64,000 nucleotides of DNA from the NCBI GenBank assembly GCA_028023455.1, contig JAQFVV010006231.1, positions 5,532,036 to 5,596,035 on the forward strand, given 5' to 3'. The DNA is from Epiperipatus broadwayi. Taxonomy: Eukaryota > Onychophora > Udeonychophora > Euonychophora > Peripatidae. How positions within the stretch are numbered: the first letter of the stretch is position 1; each line of letters opens with the position of its first letter. The position numbers and the translations under genes were made by a program. Below the pieces are notes generated by a model. It made no database searches. It saw only the letters and a list, made by a program, of their open reading frames with translations, and was not told the origin of the DNA. Shown piece after piece: positions 11,161-23,250 of this stretch.

Positions 11161-12732
11161 AAAAAATTAAAAAATAGTCATCAACATCTTACATGGAAGA
11201 TAGATTGAAGAAGCATTTAAATGACAATAAATCAAATATTTATATGCATAATAAGGAATTTAAATATAATTTTTTTTACATAAACATGTTAGAAAATGTT
11301 AAATTATAAGGAAAGAATGTTAAAAGAAAGTTTATATATTAACAAAGAAAAGTGATTTTAAATAGAAGGAATCGGTAAATGATGATTTTAATTAAAAGAA
11401 ATTATGTAAAGAATAGGAGAATATATATAATAAAAAGAAATATACATGTCAAAGAAATATTATTATATTATGTAACAAAAAACACTTATTTATGGGTTAA
11501 AAATTATATACTTATAATATATATATATACTTGTAGATTTTTGATAAGGTCTACAAGGAAGTAGTTGAAAAATCAGAAATGTGTATAATGTATTTAAATA
11601 TTTTTGGATTCATGGAAATAAAAAGTTTTTAAAAAGGGGAAAGAACAGTTTTATTGAATTTTTTTACATATGAAAGATTATTTGGAACTGTATTTCTAAA
11701 GAGAAAAGTTTATTTCTTTATATTAATAATAATGATGATAGTTTTAAGAACATATAAAGAAATATATTTCTATGGGTATGTTGTGTTGGGTATATCAGAA
11801 TGAAAAACTCTCAGCATTTTTTATCTGTTGTTTTTGTATTCTGATTAAGTGTAACTTTTCAGACAGTTAATTCACAATCCATTTTCCTTCAATTTTTTTC
11901 TGAATGCAATCAATCAATTATCTTAAATGTTGATTTTCTTTTCTAAAAAAAGATTAAAGAATTCTTAATTCCATTTTTTTAAAAATATTACAAATTATTT
12001 GATATAAATTAGTGAGATTATTTTTTTTAATACAAAAATAAATATTTAAATAATATGTTTATAACTAGTCACATTGTAATTAAATTTTAATTAGGGATTT
12101 ATGAAATTACCAAGAATATTTTAATCACTTTTTTTTAAAAACTTTTCATTTCTTTATGTGAATCAAAAGACATTGCAAACATTAAAACATTGTTTTCTCA
12201 ACATTTCAACCATTTTTATGGTCTTTTTTTCGTAATATAAAACAACATAAATTTAGCTATTCTGTCTAAAAAATTGTGAGTGGGCAGAGTTTTGTATTAA
12301 CAACATATATATATGTAAAATAACAGTAGCAAACTCTTCATACAGTAATGCCTGAGTAAGCATATGAAATGGTAAGCATGTGATGATTGTCATATATATA
12401 AAATAGTTTTTTTTTTTTAAAAAAAAAGTAAAAATATATTATCAAATTATTTAAACATAAAGAATAACAGCAAAAAATTTTTTTTACTTAAAAAAAAAAA
12501 ACGAACTTAAAAAAAGAGGGCACTATCTTATATCTTTTAAAACAAATTAAAATTTTAGATATTTTCTCTATTTTATATCTTACAAGGAGGAAAAAACTCC
12601 ACAATTTTATTTTTTAAATCTAATGCTTATTCTTAAAATTTTCTAGTTATTTAAAAATAAATAATGTATATATAATTAATGCTCTTTTATTTGTTTTTAA
12701 TTAATTAAAAAAATATATATATTAGATTAAAA
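11161..12732. other. AT-rich stretch without recognised genes
   Basis: Homopolymer-rich sequence. The 61-codon open frame at 11379-11564 has a composition expected from AT-rich DNA and no recognisable motif. Confidence 0.5.
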
Positions 12733-12940
12733 CTTTAGTATTTTCCAACCGATGACGTATTACCCTGAAGCCATATCAGTCTGATCTTCTGATCTTTAAG
12801 ATAACGTCTCCAAGTGATTTGTGGACAAATGCAATTGCTAAAATTTGTCCGCAGATCATGTGGATTTGGTATGTTAAAGATTGCAAGATCAGACTGATAT
12901 GGCTTCAGGGTAATACGTCATTGGTTGGAAAATACTAAAG
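12733..12940. mobile_element. Foldback MITE with arms of about 56-70 bp
   Basis: The left arm begins CTTTAGTATTTTCCAACC and the right arm ends with its reverse complement, GGTTGGAAAATACTAAAG. The outer 56 bases pair almost perfectly (12733-12788 with 12885-12940), with only one difference seen in the first 25. The loop is about 96 bases. A further copy of the terminus occurs at 13893-13918. Confidence 0.92.
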
Positions 12941-13918
12941 ATGACCGTCGGGTAGATAACGAGCACCACCATGATTGTTGGTTCTGAAAAAAAAATGTAC
13001 ACGCATGCGTCAAAATAATTTAGAAATTAAAAGTAATTAAGTATAAGTTTGATAATTTAGAAATTGAAAGTAATTAAGTGTAAATTTTATAATTGCAGAA
13101 ATATGTACAAATTTTTTTTTGTAAATTTAAAAGAACACTTTTCCCAATTTAATGCGAATCTGGCATTATTAATGGTGATCTGGACAATAATGTACTCTAT
13201 ATTATGAATTTTTATAACAAAAAAAAAAATCAATATAATGTACTTGCATGAAAAATTATCTTTACAACATTTCAGATGGTATTTAACTCAATATTCATGT
13301 TAAAAATATATAAAACAAACAGTTTGAAAATATGTCTCAATTTTTGACTGAAAATTAGAAAAGTCAGTGCGTAGCGCTGGAATGGGCGGGGGTCTCCGAT
13401 GTCTTTGACGGGCCGAAGGCATTGCCAATACATGCTCTACTCTCTAAAAATGTATATTATGATTTACAAAACCACCAACAACGCCAGACATTGTATTACT
13501 CTCGTAGTTGTAATTTTTATAATTGCGGATGAATTTACAAAAAAAAAAATTTCTGTATAATATAATTCAAAAATAAAATTAATTAATTGTACTTTTTATA
13601 ATTGCAGAAGAATTTACCAAATAATATACATTGAAATGACACTATTTATTAGAAACAAAAATGAAAATTACTTACAAATAGCGTTCACTGCGGTGGACTG
13701 GTAGAAAAATCACAAAAGACAGACAAATGACAAATTTTCCCAAACCTCTCTGATTTCTAAATCTCGAGGGTCAAAAAAAATCCAAAAATTGACTCTCCCA
13801 TGGATTAATCATGTCAATGTTTTGGTTGCCATGACAACATTGTCATGTTATCATTGACAATGTCTACTGGAAGGAAAATCGGTAAGTGTAAAATGTCATC
13901 GGTTGAATAATACTAAAG
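12733..13918. mobile_element. Possible larger TIR element containing the MITE
   Basis: A right-type terminus (gtcatcggttgaataatactaaag) occurs at 13893-13918 in the same orientation as the right arm at 12940, so the left arm at 12733 could serve a 1.2-kb element. The interior is noticeably less AT-rich, for example 12940-13015 and 13365-13510, and has no long ORF. A 37-bp tandem duplication lies at 13017-13090. No target-site duplication is obvious. It may instead be two separate MITE copies. Confidence 0.45.
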
Positions 13919-14519
13919 TACCGATTAAAAAAATAAAAAATTTTTTGGGATGTACATAGCATTAATATTTTTAAAATTTTAGTTTGTTTTAAAAAATATA
14001 AGATAGAAAAAAGAGTAAACTAATTTGTGCGGGCGGAGGTGAGGGGTTAAAAAGTAAAAAATATTTTTATATATATTTTTAAAAAAAAAAAAAAGTTTTT
14101 TTAAAATTAAATGGTTTAACATATATTGATAATATATATCAAATTTTTTGTTACCTATATTTGTAATATTTATTTTATTACATCATTAAAAAAATCATAA
14201 AACTAGGTGAGATGTTGCTATCAGAAACTGTGCTGTTTTGTAATATTCGTAATGTTTTTGGTTCTGAAGGAATGAATAAAGATTTTGAAGAAAATAATGA
14301 TTTGAAAATTATTTTTAACGATGTGGGTTGAATCAAACTGGATAATGAAAAAGAAATAATTTTTTAAAATAAGTCCTAGGAGATTTTTTTAATTATAATT
14401 TCACTTCAGTTTTTGAATTTTTATTTTATAAAATTTAAAAAGATTATGCAGAAAATATGTATTAATAAAAAAAAGTATATTTAACACATAGGGAATAAAA
14501 CAACTATTTACAGAGAGAA
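13919..14519. other. AT-rich stretch without recognised genes
   Basis: No supported gene. It separates the TIR element from LINE-A copy 2 and may include LINE 3' UTR. Confidence 0.4.
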
Positions 14520-17330
14520 AGGAAGAGAAACAGGGTTCCATATGGCATGTATGATATCTGAAGGAGCTAACACACTCTCTCGATTTCTGATTTTAAGTAT
14601 CTTATTATAAAATATAGATTGCAATTTACTGAATGTGGGATTATCTTAAGAATCAGAGGATAAATGTAATGAAAATAGTGATTCTAATTGAGGGAAAGAG
14701 ACCATGTTTCCTACTATCAATGAGTTTGATAGACAGAGCACATGATTTGGTGATTGACAATAATATTTCTATAGACAAGAAGAGCAGGACATTGTAGAAA
14801 AATATGACCTATTGTCTCTTCAGATTTGTGATAGAGTGGACAAATAGGGTTAATGTTAACATTTACGATTCTTTGTGATAAAAAGTGACTAGTGGGTAGA
14901 GCTTCTAAATTGGATTTTAATTAAGAACTTGAGGAATATGGTTCCAGATGTCAGAATATGAATTTTGAGCTAATCTGTTTTTAGTGAGATTAGATTGAGA
15001 TGGCTGCTGATTTTGGTTATCACTATGAGTTATATTATAAGCTTGCTAGTAAAATATTTTTTCAGAAAAGATGTTCTGACTCAGATTAATATAAACTGAA
15101 ATTTTGATTATAGATGGAAAAAACATACCACTATTGGGTGATGGTGTATCAGTAGAGTTGACTAGGACAAATTTCAGAGCATTTGGATATTCAGAAACAA
15201 ATTTAAAGACAGAAATAACATATGAAAATATAATATAGGGATTGAATGAAGAGGAAGGCCATTATCCTTGGTATATTTGTGTAGGATTCTAATATGTGAT
15301 TGCAACAGCCTTTTTATTCCAGTTGAACAAAATACATTTATATTTTTCTTAAATGCATTAATATAATTGTTAATTAGCATATAATAGATCATTTTTGGAG
15401 AAATCAAGATGCTAATAAGAGAGATTTTTGTATACAGAGAAAGGTATTGTCCGAATAGAGCATTAATTATATTTTACACAGATGAGAGAAGAGAGTTCTG
15501 AATTGATATTCTCATGGCATTTATTGATTTGTAAAGGAGAAAGCCAAGGAAGTTATGAGGTAGTGCAGTGAAAGGAGAGAAATATTCTTGTCAGAGAGAA
15601 TTTTTTATATGGATTATTTGTCATTTTGTAAAAAATTTCTGTTTGTTAAAAAGTCAACAAAAATATATAGAATAGGAACAAGTATATTCTGAGATTGTAA
15701 TAACATAATGAGAGAGTTAATAGGCACAGAATCAGATGCAGATGAGATATCTATTTGTATTGCTATGAGGCTGTTTTTTTTTTTTTTTTTTAGAAAAACT
15801 GACATGATCAATAATATTTTTACATAGCATAATGGCATCAGAAGTGGATGCACTTTTTAAAGCAAATTGATTGTCTGAAATAGAAAGCACAATAATGGGC
15901 AAAATCTTAACCTTGATAATAGACAATGATTTTGATAAGCAAAAGGGACATTGTGATAGGACAAAGGTTTTTTTTAGAGGGGAGGGAAGAATTATTCATT
16001 TTGCGAAATGGAACTAGTGAAACTGGATACAACCAGCCATGAATGTGATAAGCTTGCTTAGACAAAAAGTTCGAAAAATTTATAATAACAGGTAATGTGA
16101 AATAGTGAATATGCAAAAAAAAAAAAGAAATTTTAAGATTTGCATGACACTCTGGATGAATGCTATCTGGCAGTGATATCAGTTTAAACAAAAGTCAGAT
16201 GTAGTAATATCATGATCTTGATGACTCTAACCAAAGGCATATATCGGAAGTTCAGGATTGCTGCAAGTTTGCAACTTTATCTTAAAATAGGGGGCAGCAC
16301 ATTAAGACCTATGCAGAAATTCTGATTTATCACAGTTGAAAAAGGAACAGACTTTTTGGTTTTATACAATAAGGCCCAGAAGATGTATCCTTTTGATCAT
16401 TTATGAGGTTGAACCAAAAAGATGGCTTGTTTAGCAGACAAGTATTCAGCCAATACAGATTTGACTATGTCTGCATTGTTGCTTAAGAGAGCTGAAGCAA
16501 GTCACTAGAAGTGGCTTTCAATTTCAAATTAATGACATTAAGTCCCTTAACTAAAATTGTAGGTGATTTGTTCCTACTAGTATAATTCTTAATGATGGAT
16601 TGGATTATATTGATAAAGGAAAACCAAGCAACAACAGGTTGTAGTGAAAGATTTTCAAAAAATACTGCCGCCAAAGAAGTAGCCTTAAGTAATACTTATA
16701 ATGTAACATTATAGTGAAGAACAGGCTGGGTGCAAACATTAGTATCAGTTTGAAAGGAGAGTGCCAAGTGATATGAAAAGCAAACTGGTTGCAAAGACAG
16801 ATTAATTATAAAGTGAGATCTGGCAAATAAAATAAAATGTCAATGAGAGTTGAACACTTAATCTATAGAAAGAGAAAGCATTACTGGGGAAGAAGCCTTT
16901 TCCACTCATCAATCTATAGTTAATAAATTGGAGGTACTTTTGAACACAGTCAGCATTAGGCATATTAAAGTCATTGAATATGAGAGTAGGAAAAGATTTT
17001 AGAATAAAGGATATTGATTTGGCAAATAACCTGTTGTATCAGAGCAGGTTTGTGATATGAAATGATGATCATGTTTTAGATCAAGATAAAGCCTGTTAAA
17101 AGACTCAAAGGGTGCTCTATTATGGATTAATACATCCACCCCAGCAGCTGAAGTGTTAGAAGTGGAGAAAAGGGAATATTCAAACTTCTCAAGATATCCT
17201 TCAGGATTGAAAGAGTACATAGAAAATTTGGTCTCAAAGTTATATAAGGTGAGAAATGACATATCCACTTACTGATAGCAAGCACTATTGTGAGAGTTCA
17301 AACCCTTTATATTAACACCAATAATATTTA
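14520..17330 (-). pseudogene. LINE-A copy 2 ORF2 remnant with zf-RVT-like domain
   Basis: Fragments in transcription order: an endonuclease piece with NPEGYLEKFEYS and SAAGVDVLIHNRAPF (compare the SAGTGIIIDKA piece of copy 1); a linker piece with QPVVAWFSFINII (compare DPVQAWCAFTNLL); RT pieces with LPDSIHPECHAN, SLVPFRKMNNS and NLCPITMSLLLIK; and motif A as IQIDISSASDS. Near 15240 LPLHSIP matches the post-RT region. At about 14905-14780 LPTSHFLSQR, then CPLYHKSEETIGHIFLQCP, reads as the zf-RVT-type Cys/His domain at the C-terminus of many LINE ORF2 proteins. The frame is broken throughout, including by a T-run at 15773-15791. Confidence 0.82.
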
Positions 17331-17989
17331 GAAGCATAGTAACTCAGTTCAATGAACAGCTGAAAACACAATTTATGGAACAGGTAGACAAATGAAAGAT
17401 AATTTAGAAGGATCATCCATTGTAAGCAGCAAATATACAAGCATCCTAAATAACATAAACCATAGCCTTTTAGAAAAAAGGCAAGTAAATAAGGACTATA
17501 CCCCAATATGTTGACCATATTATTATATGGATCAATGACATGCTTAACTTAAAACTCAGATAAAATCTGAGGAGAGATAATACCAATACATGATTAAAAA
17601 AACCATAAGACACTAACTGGAGAACAAAAAATGTAAATTAGTGTTCATTAAAGTAAAAGAGTATGAACAACATGAGGTTAGTTTACATCTGTCAATACAC
17701 TGGCATTATGAGGTATTTTACAGTCTATATTAAATTAGCATCAACACCCTTCATGAGATATGAACTAATTATAGCTTCCTGTATCCTAGATACATGCCTA
17801 TGAGTGTCCACACTATTAAAGAAAATTTTTTGTTCTGGGGACAAGAATGCAACTTGAGCTAGTGCTTTCCTGATTCCAATGTTGATCTGTAGATACATTT
17901 GATTTCAGTACAGATTCAGCCTCAAGTAAAGTCTTTTGTTTCTTGAGAGCATCTAAATGAGATGCTTGAACTTTTGCTTTTACAGATTT
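17331..17989 (-). other. LINE-A copy 2 ORF1/ORF2 junction region, unreadable
   Basis: Between the recognisable endonuclease and ORF1 tail fragments. No motif could be assigned. Position and orientation suggest decayed LINE sequence. Confidence 0.4.
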
Positions 17990-19130
17990 AATTTGAGGAG
18001 TATGTATATCATCAAGTTTTGACCCTCTTTTAACATCTTTTTATTTCCAGATTACCTCTTCTTGGATGATTGAACTGGAGTAATGATAAAACTTCATTTT
18101 CCATCATGTAGTGTTGCATTATTTCAGACTCATCATCAGTGGAGTTAGACTCCTGAGTGCTAAGATCAGTAACAGTTTTAGATGATAATGGTAATGTAGC
18201 AGAAGAGTATGAATCTTCATGAATAGTGATTGAATTTTGATTAGTGATAGACTGTATCAAAGCTTTGGAACACATGCCTTTTGGACATTTTCCATTTCAC
18301 ACAGCTGTCAAAATCTAGAAGGGCAATCTTTTATAATGTGAATTCTTGCTTTGCAAATTAAAACATTGAAGTGCAACACCTCTGAAGGTAATTATCAATG
18401 GGAAGAACTTGTTTGCATGAAGAGTTGGGATGTCAGTTGGCAAAACTTAAAATAATGTTGAAAGTAACTATTCATTAATACGGGAACGTTAGCTTTTTTT
18501 TTCCTAGTAAGTACAGTATTTGAAATTTGATACAATTCCAAGATCCTTATCATTAAAGTCTATGTAGCAATTTTAATTTGCCACATAAGCATCAAAGGCC
18601 TTTCCACATCAAGGTAATAAAGCATTTTATTATTTAATCACAAAACATTTTTTTTAAAAAAATCCTTTTGATTAGAAATTGTAAAACTCAACACATACTT
18701 ATCTATTACATGATCACCATCTCTATACTAGCACATAATTTGTTGTAAACAAAGGCAAAACTCCCCAAACAGTAGTGCCACCTTACTCTGTTTGGCACAG
18801 GGTGGCACTACTGTTTGGGGAGTTTTGCCTTTGTTTACTTATCTATTGTTGGATATAGTAAAACTTGGTAGATTATATTCCAGAGATTTTTTCCAGCTAA
18901 CATCGCATAAAATTCTTCCAGCAGAAATTTAAAAAGTTTGCATTTAGCATTAATTATAGTCATAATTAGAATCTTTAAGTTTACTATTTAGAGAAATAAT
19001 AATTGATCTTTTTCTGAGTCAATGATTTATTTTCATGCTAATATTTGGCTAAAATCTGCTATATTTTGAGAATTCCTGTTAACCAAGTGAAACATTCTTG
19101 AAAAATCTTTATATAGTACAATAAAGTCAC
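17990..19130 (-). pseudogene. LINE-A copy 2 ORF1 remnant, split by a foldback insertion
   Basis: Pieces match ORF1 of copy 1 in order. On the far side of the insertion, LFKFLLEEF and KNLWNIIYQV align with LYRFPKELLFEE and KNLWNLIVRV. On the near side, LSFTISNQKDFF aligns with the segment before the TGA of copy 1. Around 18330-18400 the Cys/His knuckle region is still visible (FNLQSK..HYK for FHCKERGH..). The acidic Ser-rich tail lies at 18275-18030. The insertion at 18708-18835 interrupts the NLWN region. Confidence 0.75.
18696..18847. mobile_element. Perfect-palindrome foldback (FB2) with 12-bp flanking duplication
   Basis: The arms 18745-18782 and 18801-18838 are perfect reverse complements over 38 bp, starting GTAAACAAAGGCAAAACTCC, with an 18-base loop. 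The insertion is flanked by TACTTATCTATT at 18696-18707 and again at 18836-18847. It lies inside LINE-A copy 2 ORF1, which defines the empty site. The asymmetric left part (acatgatcaccat...) recurs next to the related arms at 41.2 kb. Confidence 0.92.
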
Positions 19131-19139
19131 CTATTTCTT

Positions 19140-21430
19140 ACTCCCTTATTACCTCATTATTTTCTCTGTTCTGTCTTTTATTTTTTTTTATCTCAAGATT
19201 TAATTCATTTAAAAATCAAATAAATATCAATAACATACATACTTATTTCAAACCAATTTCACATTTTAGTTTCCACTGATTCTATATCACCTAATTGGTA
19301 CTTATAAAAATTATCTTAATCATTTTAGCAACCGTAAGTCTATTCCAATATAATCATTTTAGCAATCTTAAGTCTATTCAAATATTTTCCCAAAATCTAT
19401 TTCTATCTACCCTACCCTAAGTTTTTTTTATAAGTATAATAAATAAGGATTTAATTTCTTTATAAGACATTTCACTCAACTAACATACAGTGCATAAATT
19501 ATCTTCTGTCCTTTTCCCATAATGAAATCCATTTTGAACCCACCCCCCTCATTTTCTTTCATCCAAGTCCTAATCCTATCCATTAAGATGTATTTAAATA
19601 ATTTAAAATATTTCTTCTTTATATAATAATCTAATTCTCACTTCCATTTCTCTGGAATCTTATTATCTATTATAATTTTATTAAAACATTCTTTTAAACC
19701 AAGCATTACATTTTACCCGTAACTACTATCATTTTAGCCACCATATTGTTTAGTTCTATTTTCTTTTTTTTAGTTTATCTATAGATCTATTCAATTCTGT
19801 GTCTGATAATCTATCCATTCCATAAATTAAATTCTGCAATGAACCAGTCGTGTACCAACTCTCATTCACTGTCAATGTTTTTATTAAAAATTCATTAAAT
19901 GTATTCACAAGTTTTTCCCAACTTCAATCTTTCTTCCCTTTGCATTTAGAAATATAATTTATATTCTTGTTTCTCATTTTTGAATATTTTAAATTTTTTT
20001 TATAATCCTGCTTTTAAGTTTGGCCCATTTCTGTCTTAATTTTATTCAAATTATGATTCCTCTTAACCTTACTTACTCTTTTCATTTGCTTTTTAATGAA
20101 TTCTTTATAATCTCTATATGTCTTTTTTTTTTTTTTTTTGCATTTTCTAAATTTTCCTTTTCTCTTATTAATTCTGCTTATTTTATTAATTCTATTTGTT
20201 TTAACATAAAATTATAATCACTACTACATATTTTTTCATCATCATCAAACAGTTTTTATCTATTTTTTAATTCCTCATTATCTATCAATATATAATTAAC
20301 AATTAATTTTAAATTCAGCCTTGACTATGTAAACTTCCATCATATACTGTAATCAAATTCTCAATATTCAGACCACATTTTCTTACATATTCTTTTTAAT
20401 AATGGTCCATTCACATTTTTTATTCCACTAATTTTATTAAGATCACCCTTCATCTCATCTACAAATTAATATTTTACAATTATTTGTTCTAAACTCATTT
20501 ATATTTTGATAGAAACATTCCCAAATGCTTTCATTTCTTTCTTTAATATTCTCCTCATTTCTAGAAGCTAAATATAATATATCATACATCTGTTTCTCTT
20601 TTCTTAACTTCAACTTAATCCATGTAATGTCCCCTTAATAATAACCATTATACCTCCTCTTTTCTTACCTGCACCAGTCTATTTAACACTTTTCATTCCA
20701 ACTACTGAAAATACTGTTGTTCTTCTTTCTTCATAATATAACTCAACCTCTGCTAAAAAAAAAATAATTTTCTCTTATAAAAACCCTTTTCCAATTTTCT
20801 CCATTGATTCCTATCTTTACTTCCTTACATGTTTATAAAAGAAAGTTTTATGCCAACATCTGCCATTCTTTTCTATATATTCTTATAACTATGTTCATGC
20901 ATTGTCCATAAATTATTTTCCATCCTTATGTCTTCCATTATTGTTTTTCAACATGAATGTATACTTTATTTCATATTTACTTCTAATATTGCATCTTTAC
21001 TCTTATCTATATTTAACCTATCTTTCTTCTATAGATTAATGGACAATAAAATTTATTATAAATTAACTCGTCTAATAATTTATTCTCTTTTTCTAATAAA
21101 TTTAACTCATCCGCATTTCTAATGAACACATCCCAGATATCTAAACATTAACACCATCACTTTCACACAAATAGTTTAGCATCAAATTAACTCCACAAAC
21201 TTTATTAAAATGTATACCTCTATTAAATCTTGGCAATAATTTTATCCCACTATTTATTTATTTCTCTCCTTTAAATTTATAATCATATTCTCAAAACATA
21301 TTATTTCAGTACCCTTATTTATGAATTCATTTGCTGCCTCTATTGATGCCACGACGTTTATTACTTTGATTTGCTTTTCTTAATACTTTAACAATATCTA
21401 AAATTATCTTACTGCTATATTAATGATATT
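19140..21430 (-). pseudogene. Decayed LINE (LINE-B) with endonuclease and partial RT
   Basis: T-rich on the plus strand. In three frames the minus strand gives a degenerate endonuclease region (GAGKKRGGIMVIIKG near 20670; ILICRDEMKGDL near 20450, where GDFN is expected). An RT entry region near 19880-19760 reads WYTTGSLQNLIYGMDRLSD then LNRSIDKLKKKK, matching the usual pattern before the RT palm. IPEKWK lies near 19650, RIRTWMKENEGGGF near 19550, and NRFWENI near 19390, as after motif A. The copy fades near 19200 with a NWFEI segment that normally precedes motif B, so the 3' part is missing. It is probably RTE- or Jockey-like. Confidence 0.6.
19317..19384. repeat. 34-bp tandem duplication inside LINE-B
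   Basis: Two adjacent units share taatcattttagcaa and aagtctattc, with three or four differences. Confidence 0.85.
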
Positions 21431-22232
21431 AATATTATGCATGGTATTATTATATTATGATAAAAATAATCACTTGATATTTAATTTGAACCAAATCTAA
21501 TTCCAAAGGTTGGTTAAAATATTTTGCCATATGAAACTATATTACAAAGATTGCATACATTTTAACATGAATTCTATTCTTCATTATTATATTTGTGTAA
21601 AACATTAAAAAAAGTCATAGCATGCATATTTCAAAATTATTCTGTCATCTGAACGTATAAAAATATTTCTGAAAGTGAACAGTTATTGGTAGGAATTCTT
21701 TGAATACATAGATTTTACTTTGTTAGTACTTTGTGTCTATTTCAAGCCAATAAAATAATCTTGAACCTGTACTATTAAAGGGTCACATTGAATTGACAGG
21801 AACATTTTGGATCACAAATAGGAATGCAAAGCACAATTAAATTTACTGATAGCAACTGGCAAATGAGTACATATTTTAATTTCAACAGAAAAAATATATA
21901 GAAAGATAAAAAAATAAACACAATTTGTTCAAATATGTCATGTAATAGATTTTTAAATACATTTCTATAATATTTTGAAATGCTATCTTTTAACTTTTTT
22001 ATGATAAACTTTTATTCCTGAAACACTTTAATACCTTGCCCAATTGTGGCTTTTCACTGTATTTTATTTTCAGCCATATCTTTCTGATGAAAGCAATCAA
22101 TATTTCATTAATGAAAAATATCTTTTTAATATAAATGTAATCAGATTTTTACTTGAAATTTGCATTCAATTTATTATAAAATATATATATTGTGACTTTT
22201 AGCTTTTGCCAGTAAAGCTAAATTCCCAGTTG
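21431..22232. other. AT-rich stretch without recognised genes
   Basis: No supported gene or repeat boundary was seen. Confidence 0.45.
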
Positions 22233-22492
22233 TTTAATTTATTTAAGTAATATTTAAACAGCATTAAACTGTTGCACATGCACTTTGCAGATTTTAACTA
22301 TAAATGACTGAATACTAACACTTCAAACACATGATAAAGTCTTTGGAAAAGACTATCATGTGCTTGAAGTGTTAGTATTCAGTCATTTATAGTTAAAATC
22401 TCAAAGCACACGTGCAACAGTTTAATGCTGTTTAAATATTACTGTTTATAAACATCACACTATATAAAATAATTGATTTAATTTATTTAAGT
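22233..22492. mobile_element. Foldback element with arms of about 98 bp and possible 16-bp flanking duplication
   Basis: The arm from 22246 (agtaatatttaaacagc) pairs with the arm ending at 22443 (gctgtttaaatattact). The centre is agtctttggaaaagact. Only a few mismatches are visible over about 98 bp. Direct copies of TTTAATTTATTTAAGT occur at 22233-22248 and 22477-22492, with a 33-base unpaired tail between the hairpin and the right copy. The duplication is low-complexity, so it is less certain than the hairpin. Confidence 0.88.
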
Positions 22493-23029
22493 GTAAAAGA
22501 ATAAATTAATAATTTAATTTTATTGCCAATTAATTTTATTAGGGCTTTACAATTAAATGCCAACTTTATAAATAATTCTGAGCTTTTTTATAAGTCTTAA
22601 TTATTATTAAGAATTATTTTAATATTTTTACTAGCTATTGATTCAAATTTATTTATAGTTGAAATTAATTTTCAATTGTTTAAGTAGGAATATGTTTCCT
22701 TGTCTAATAATAAAGTATTGCTAAAACTGTTAAAAGATAGAATTACTTTTATATAGTCTCTAATGTTTAAAATTTACTGTTTAAATTGTAGTCATATTTA
22801 AGTCTAATTTTTTAATATTATATAACATTATTTAATTTGTTTGTTTATAATAAAGCAATTCTGTCTAAATTATTTATTAGTAAAAGTATATTTGTTTATG
22901 CTAATATCAGAAAGACTAAATTAGTGATAAATAGAATTAAACTATTTAATTTAAAATAATAAAAGTATTCTGGTGAACTTCTAATTTATTTAATATGGTT
23001 AAAATAATATATTATCAAAAGTAAGTAAT
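22493..23029. other. AT-rich stretch without recognised genes
   Basis: No feature supported. Confidence 0.45.
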
Positions 23030-23250
23030 AGGCCAGGTATGAGCACAGACTTTCACCACTCTCCACACTTCTCATAACACTGATACACCTGAACACAATG
23101 TCAAAAAGATAAATAATCACCAATATATGTATTTCATGCTAAACCAGCAATCATCAGTAGGTCCAGATTACCATCTCTACACATATATGCTACAAGTGCT
23201 CAGATATATATTAAGATAACAAATCCTCCTACTTTAATGGACAGGCTTCA
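23030..23250 (+). repeat. Dispersed R2-family repeat
   Basis: The sequence reads caccaatatatgtatttc, atgctaaaccagcaatcatc, and ctacacatatat, ending near aatggacaggctt. It is closely matched in reverse orientation at 49955-50115 and shares its core with the 9.3-10.5 kb array. No ORF. Confidence 0.8.

Larger units (their letters stand above)
14520..19130 (-). mobile_element. Decayed LINE-A, copy 2
   Basis: A second, older relative of the 1-4.4 kb LINE in the same orientation, recognised by colinear protein fragments: ORF1 at about 19130-18000, endonuclease at about 17300-16900, RT at about 16700-15600, and the C-terminal region down to about 14520. It is 5' truncated or overrun by the neighbouring LINE near 19130. 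A 128-bp foldback element is inserted in its ORF1. Confidence 0.85.
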
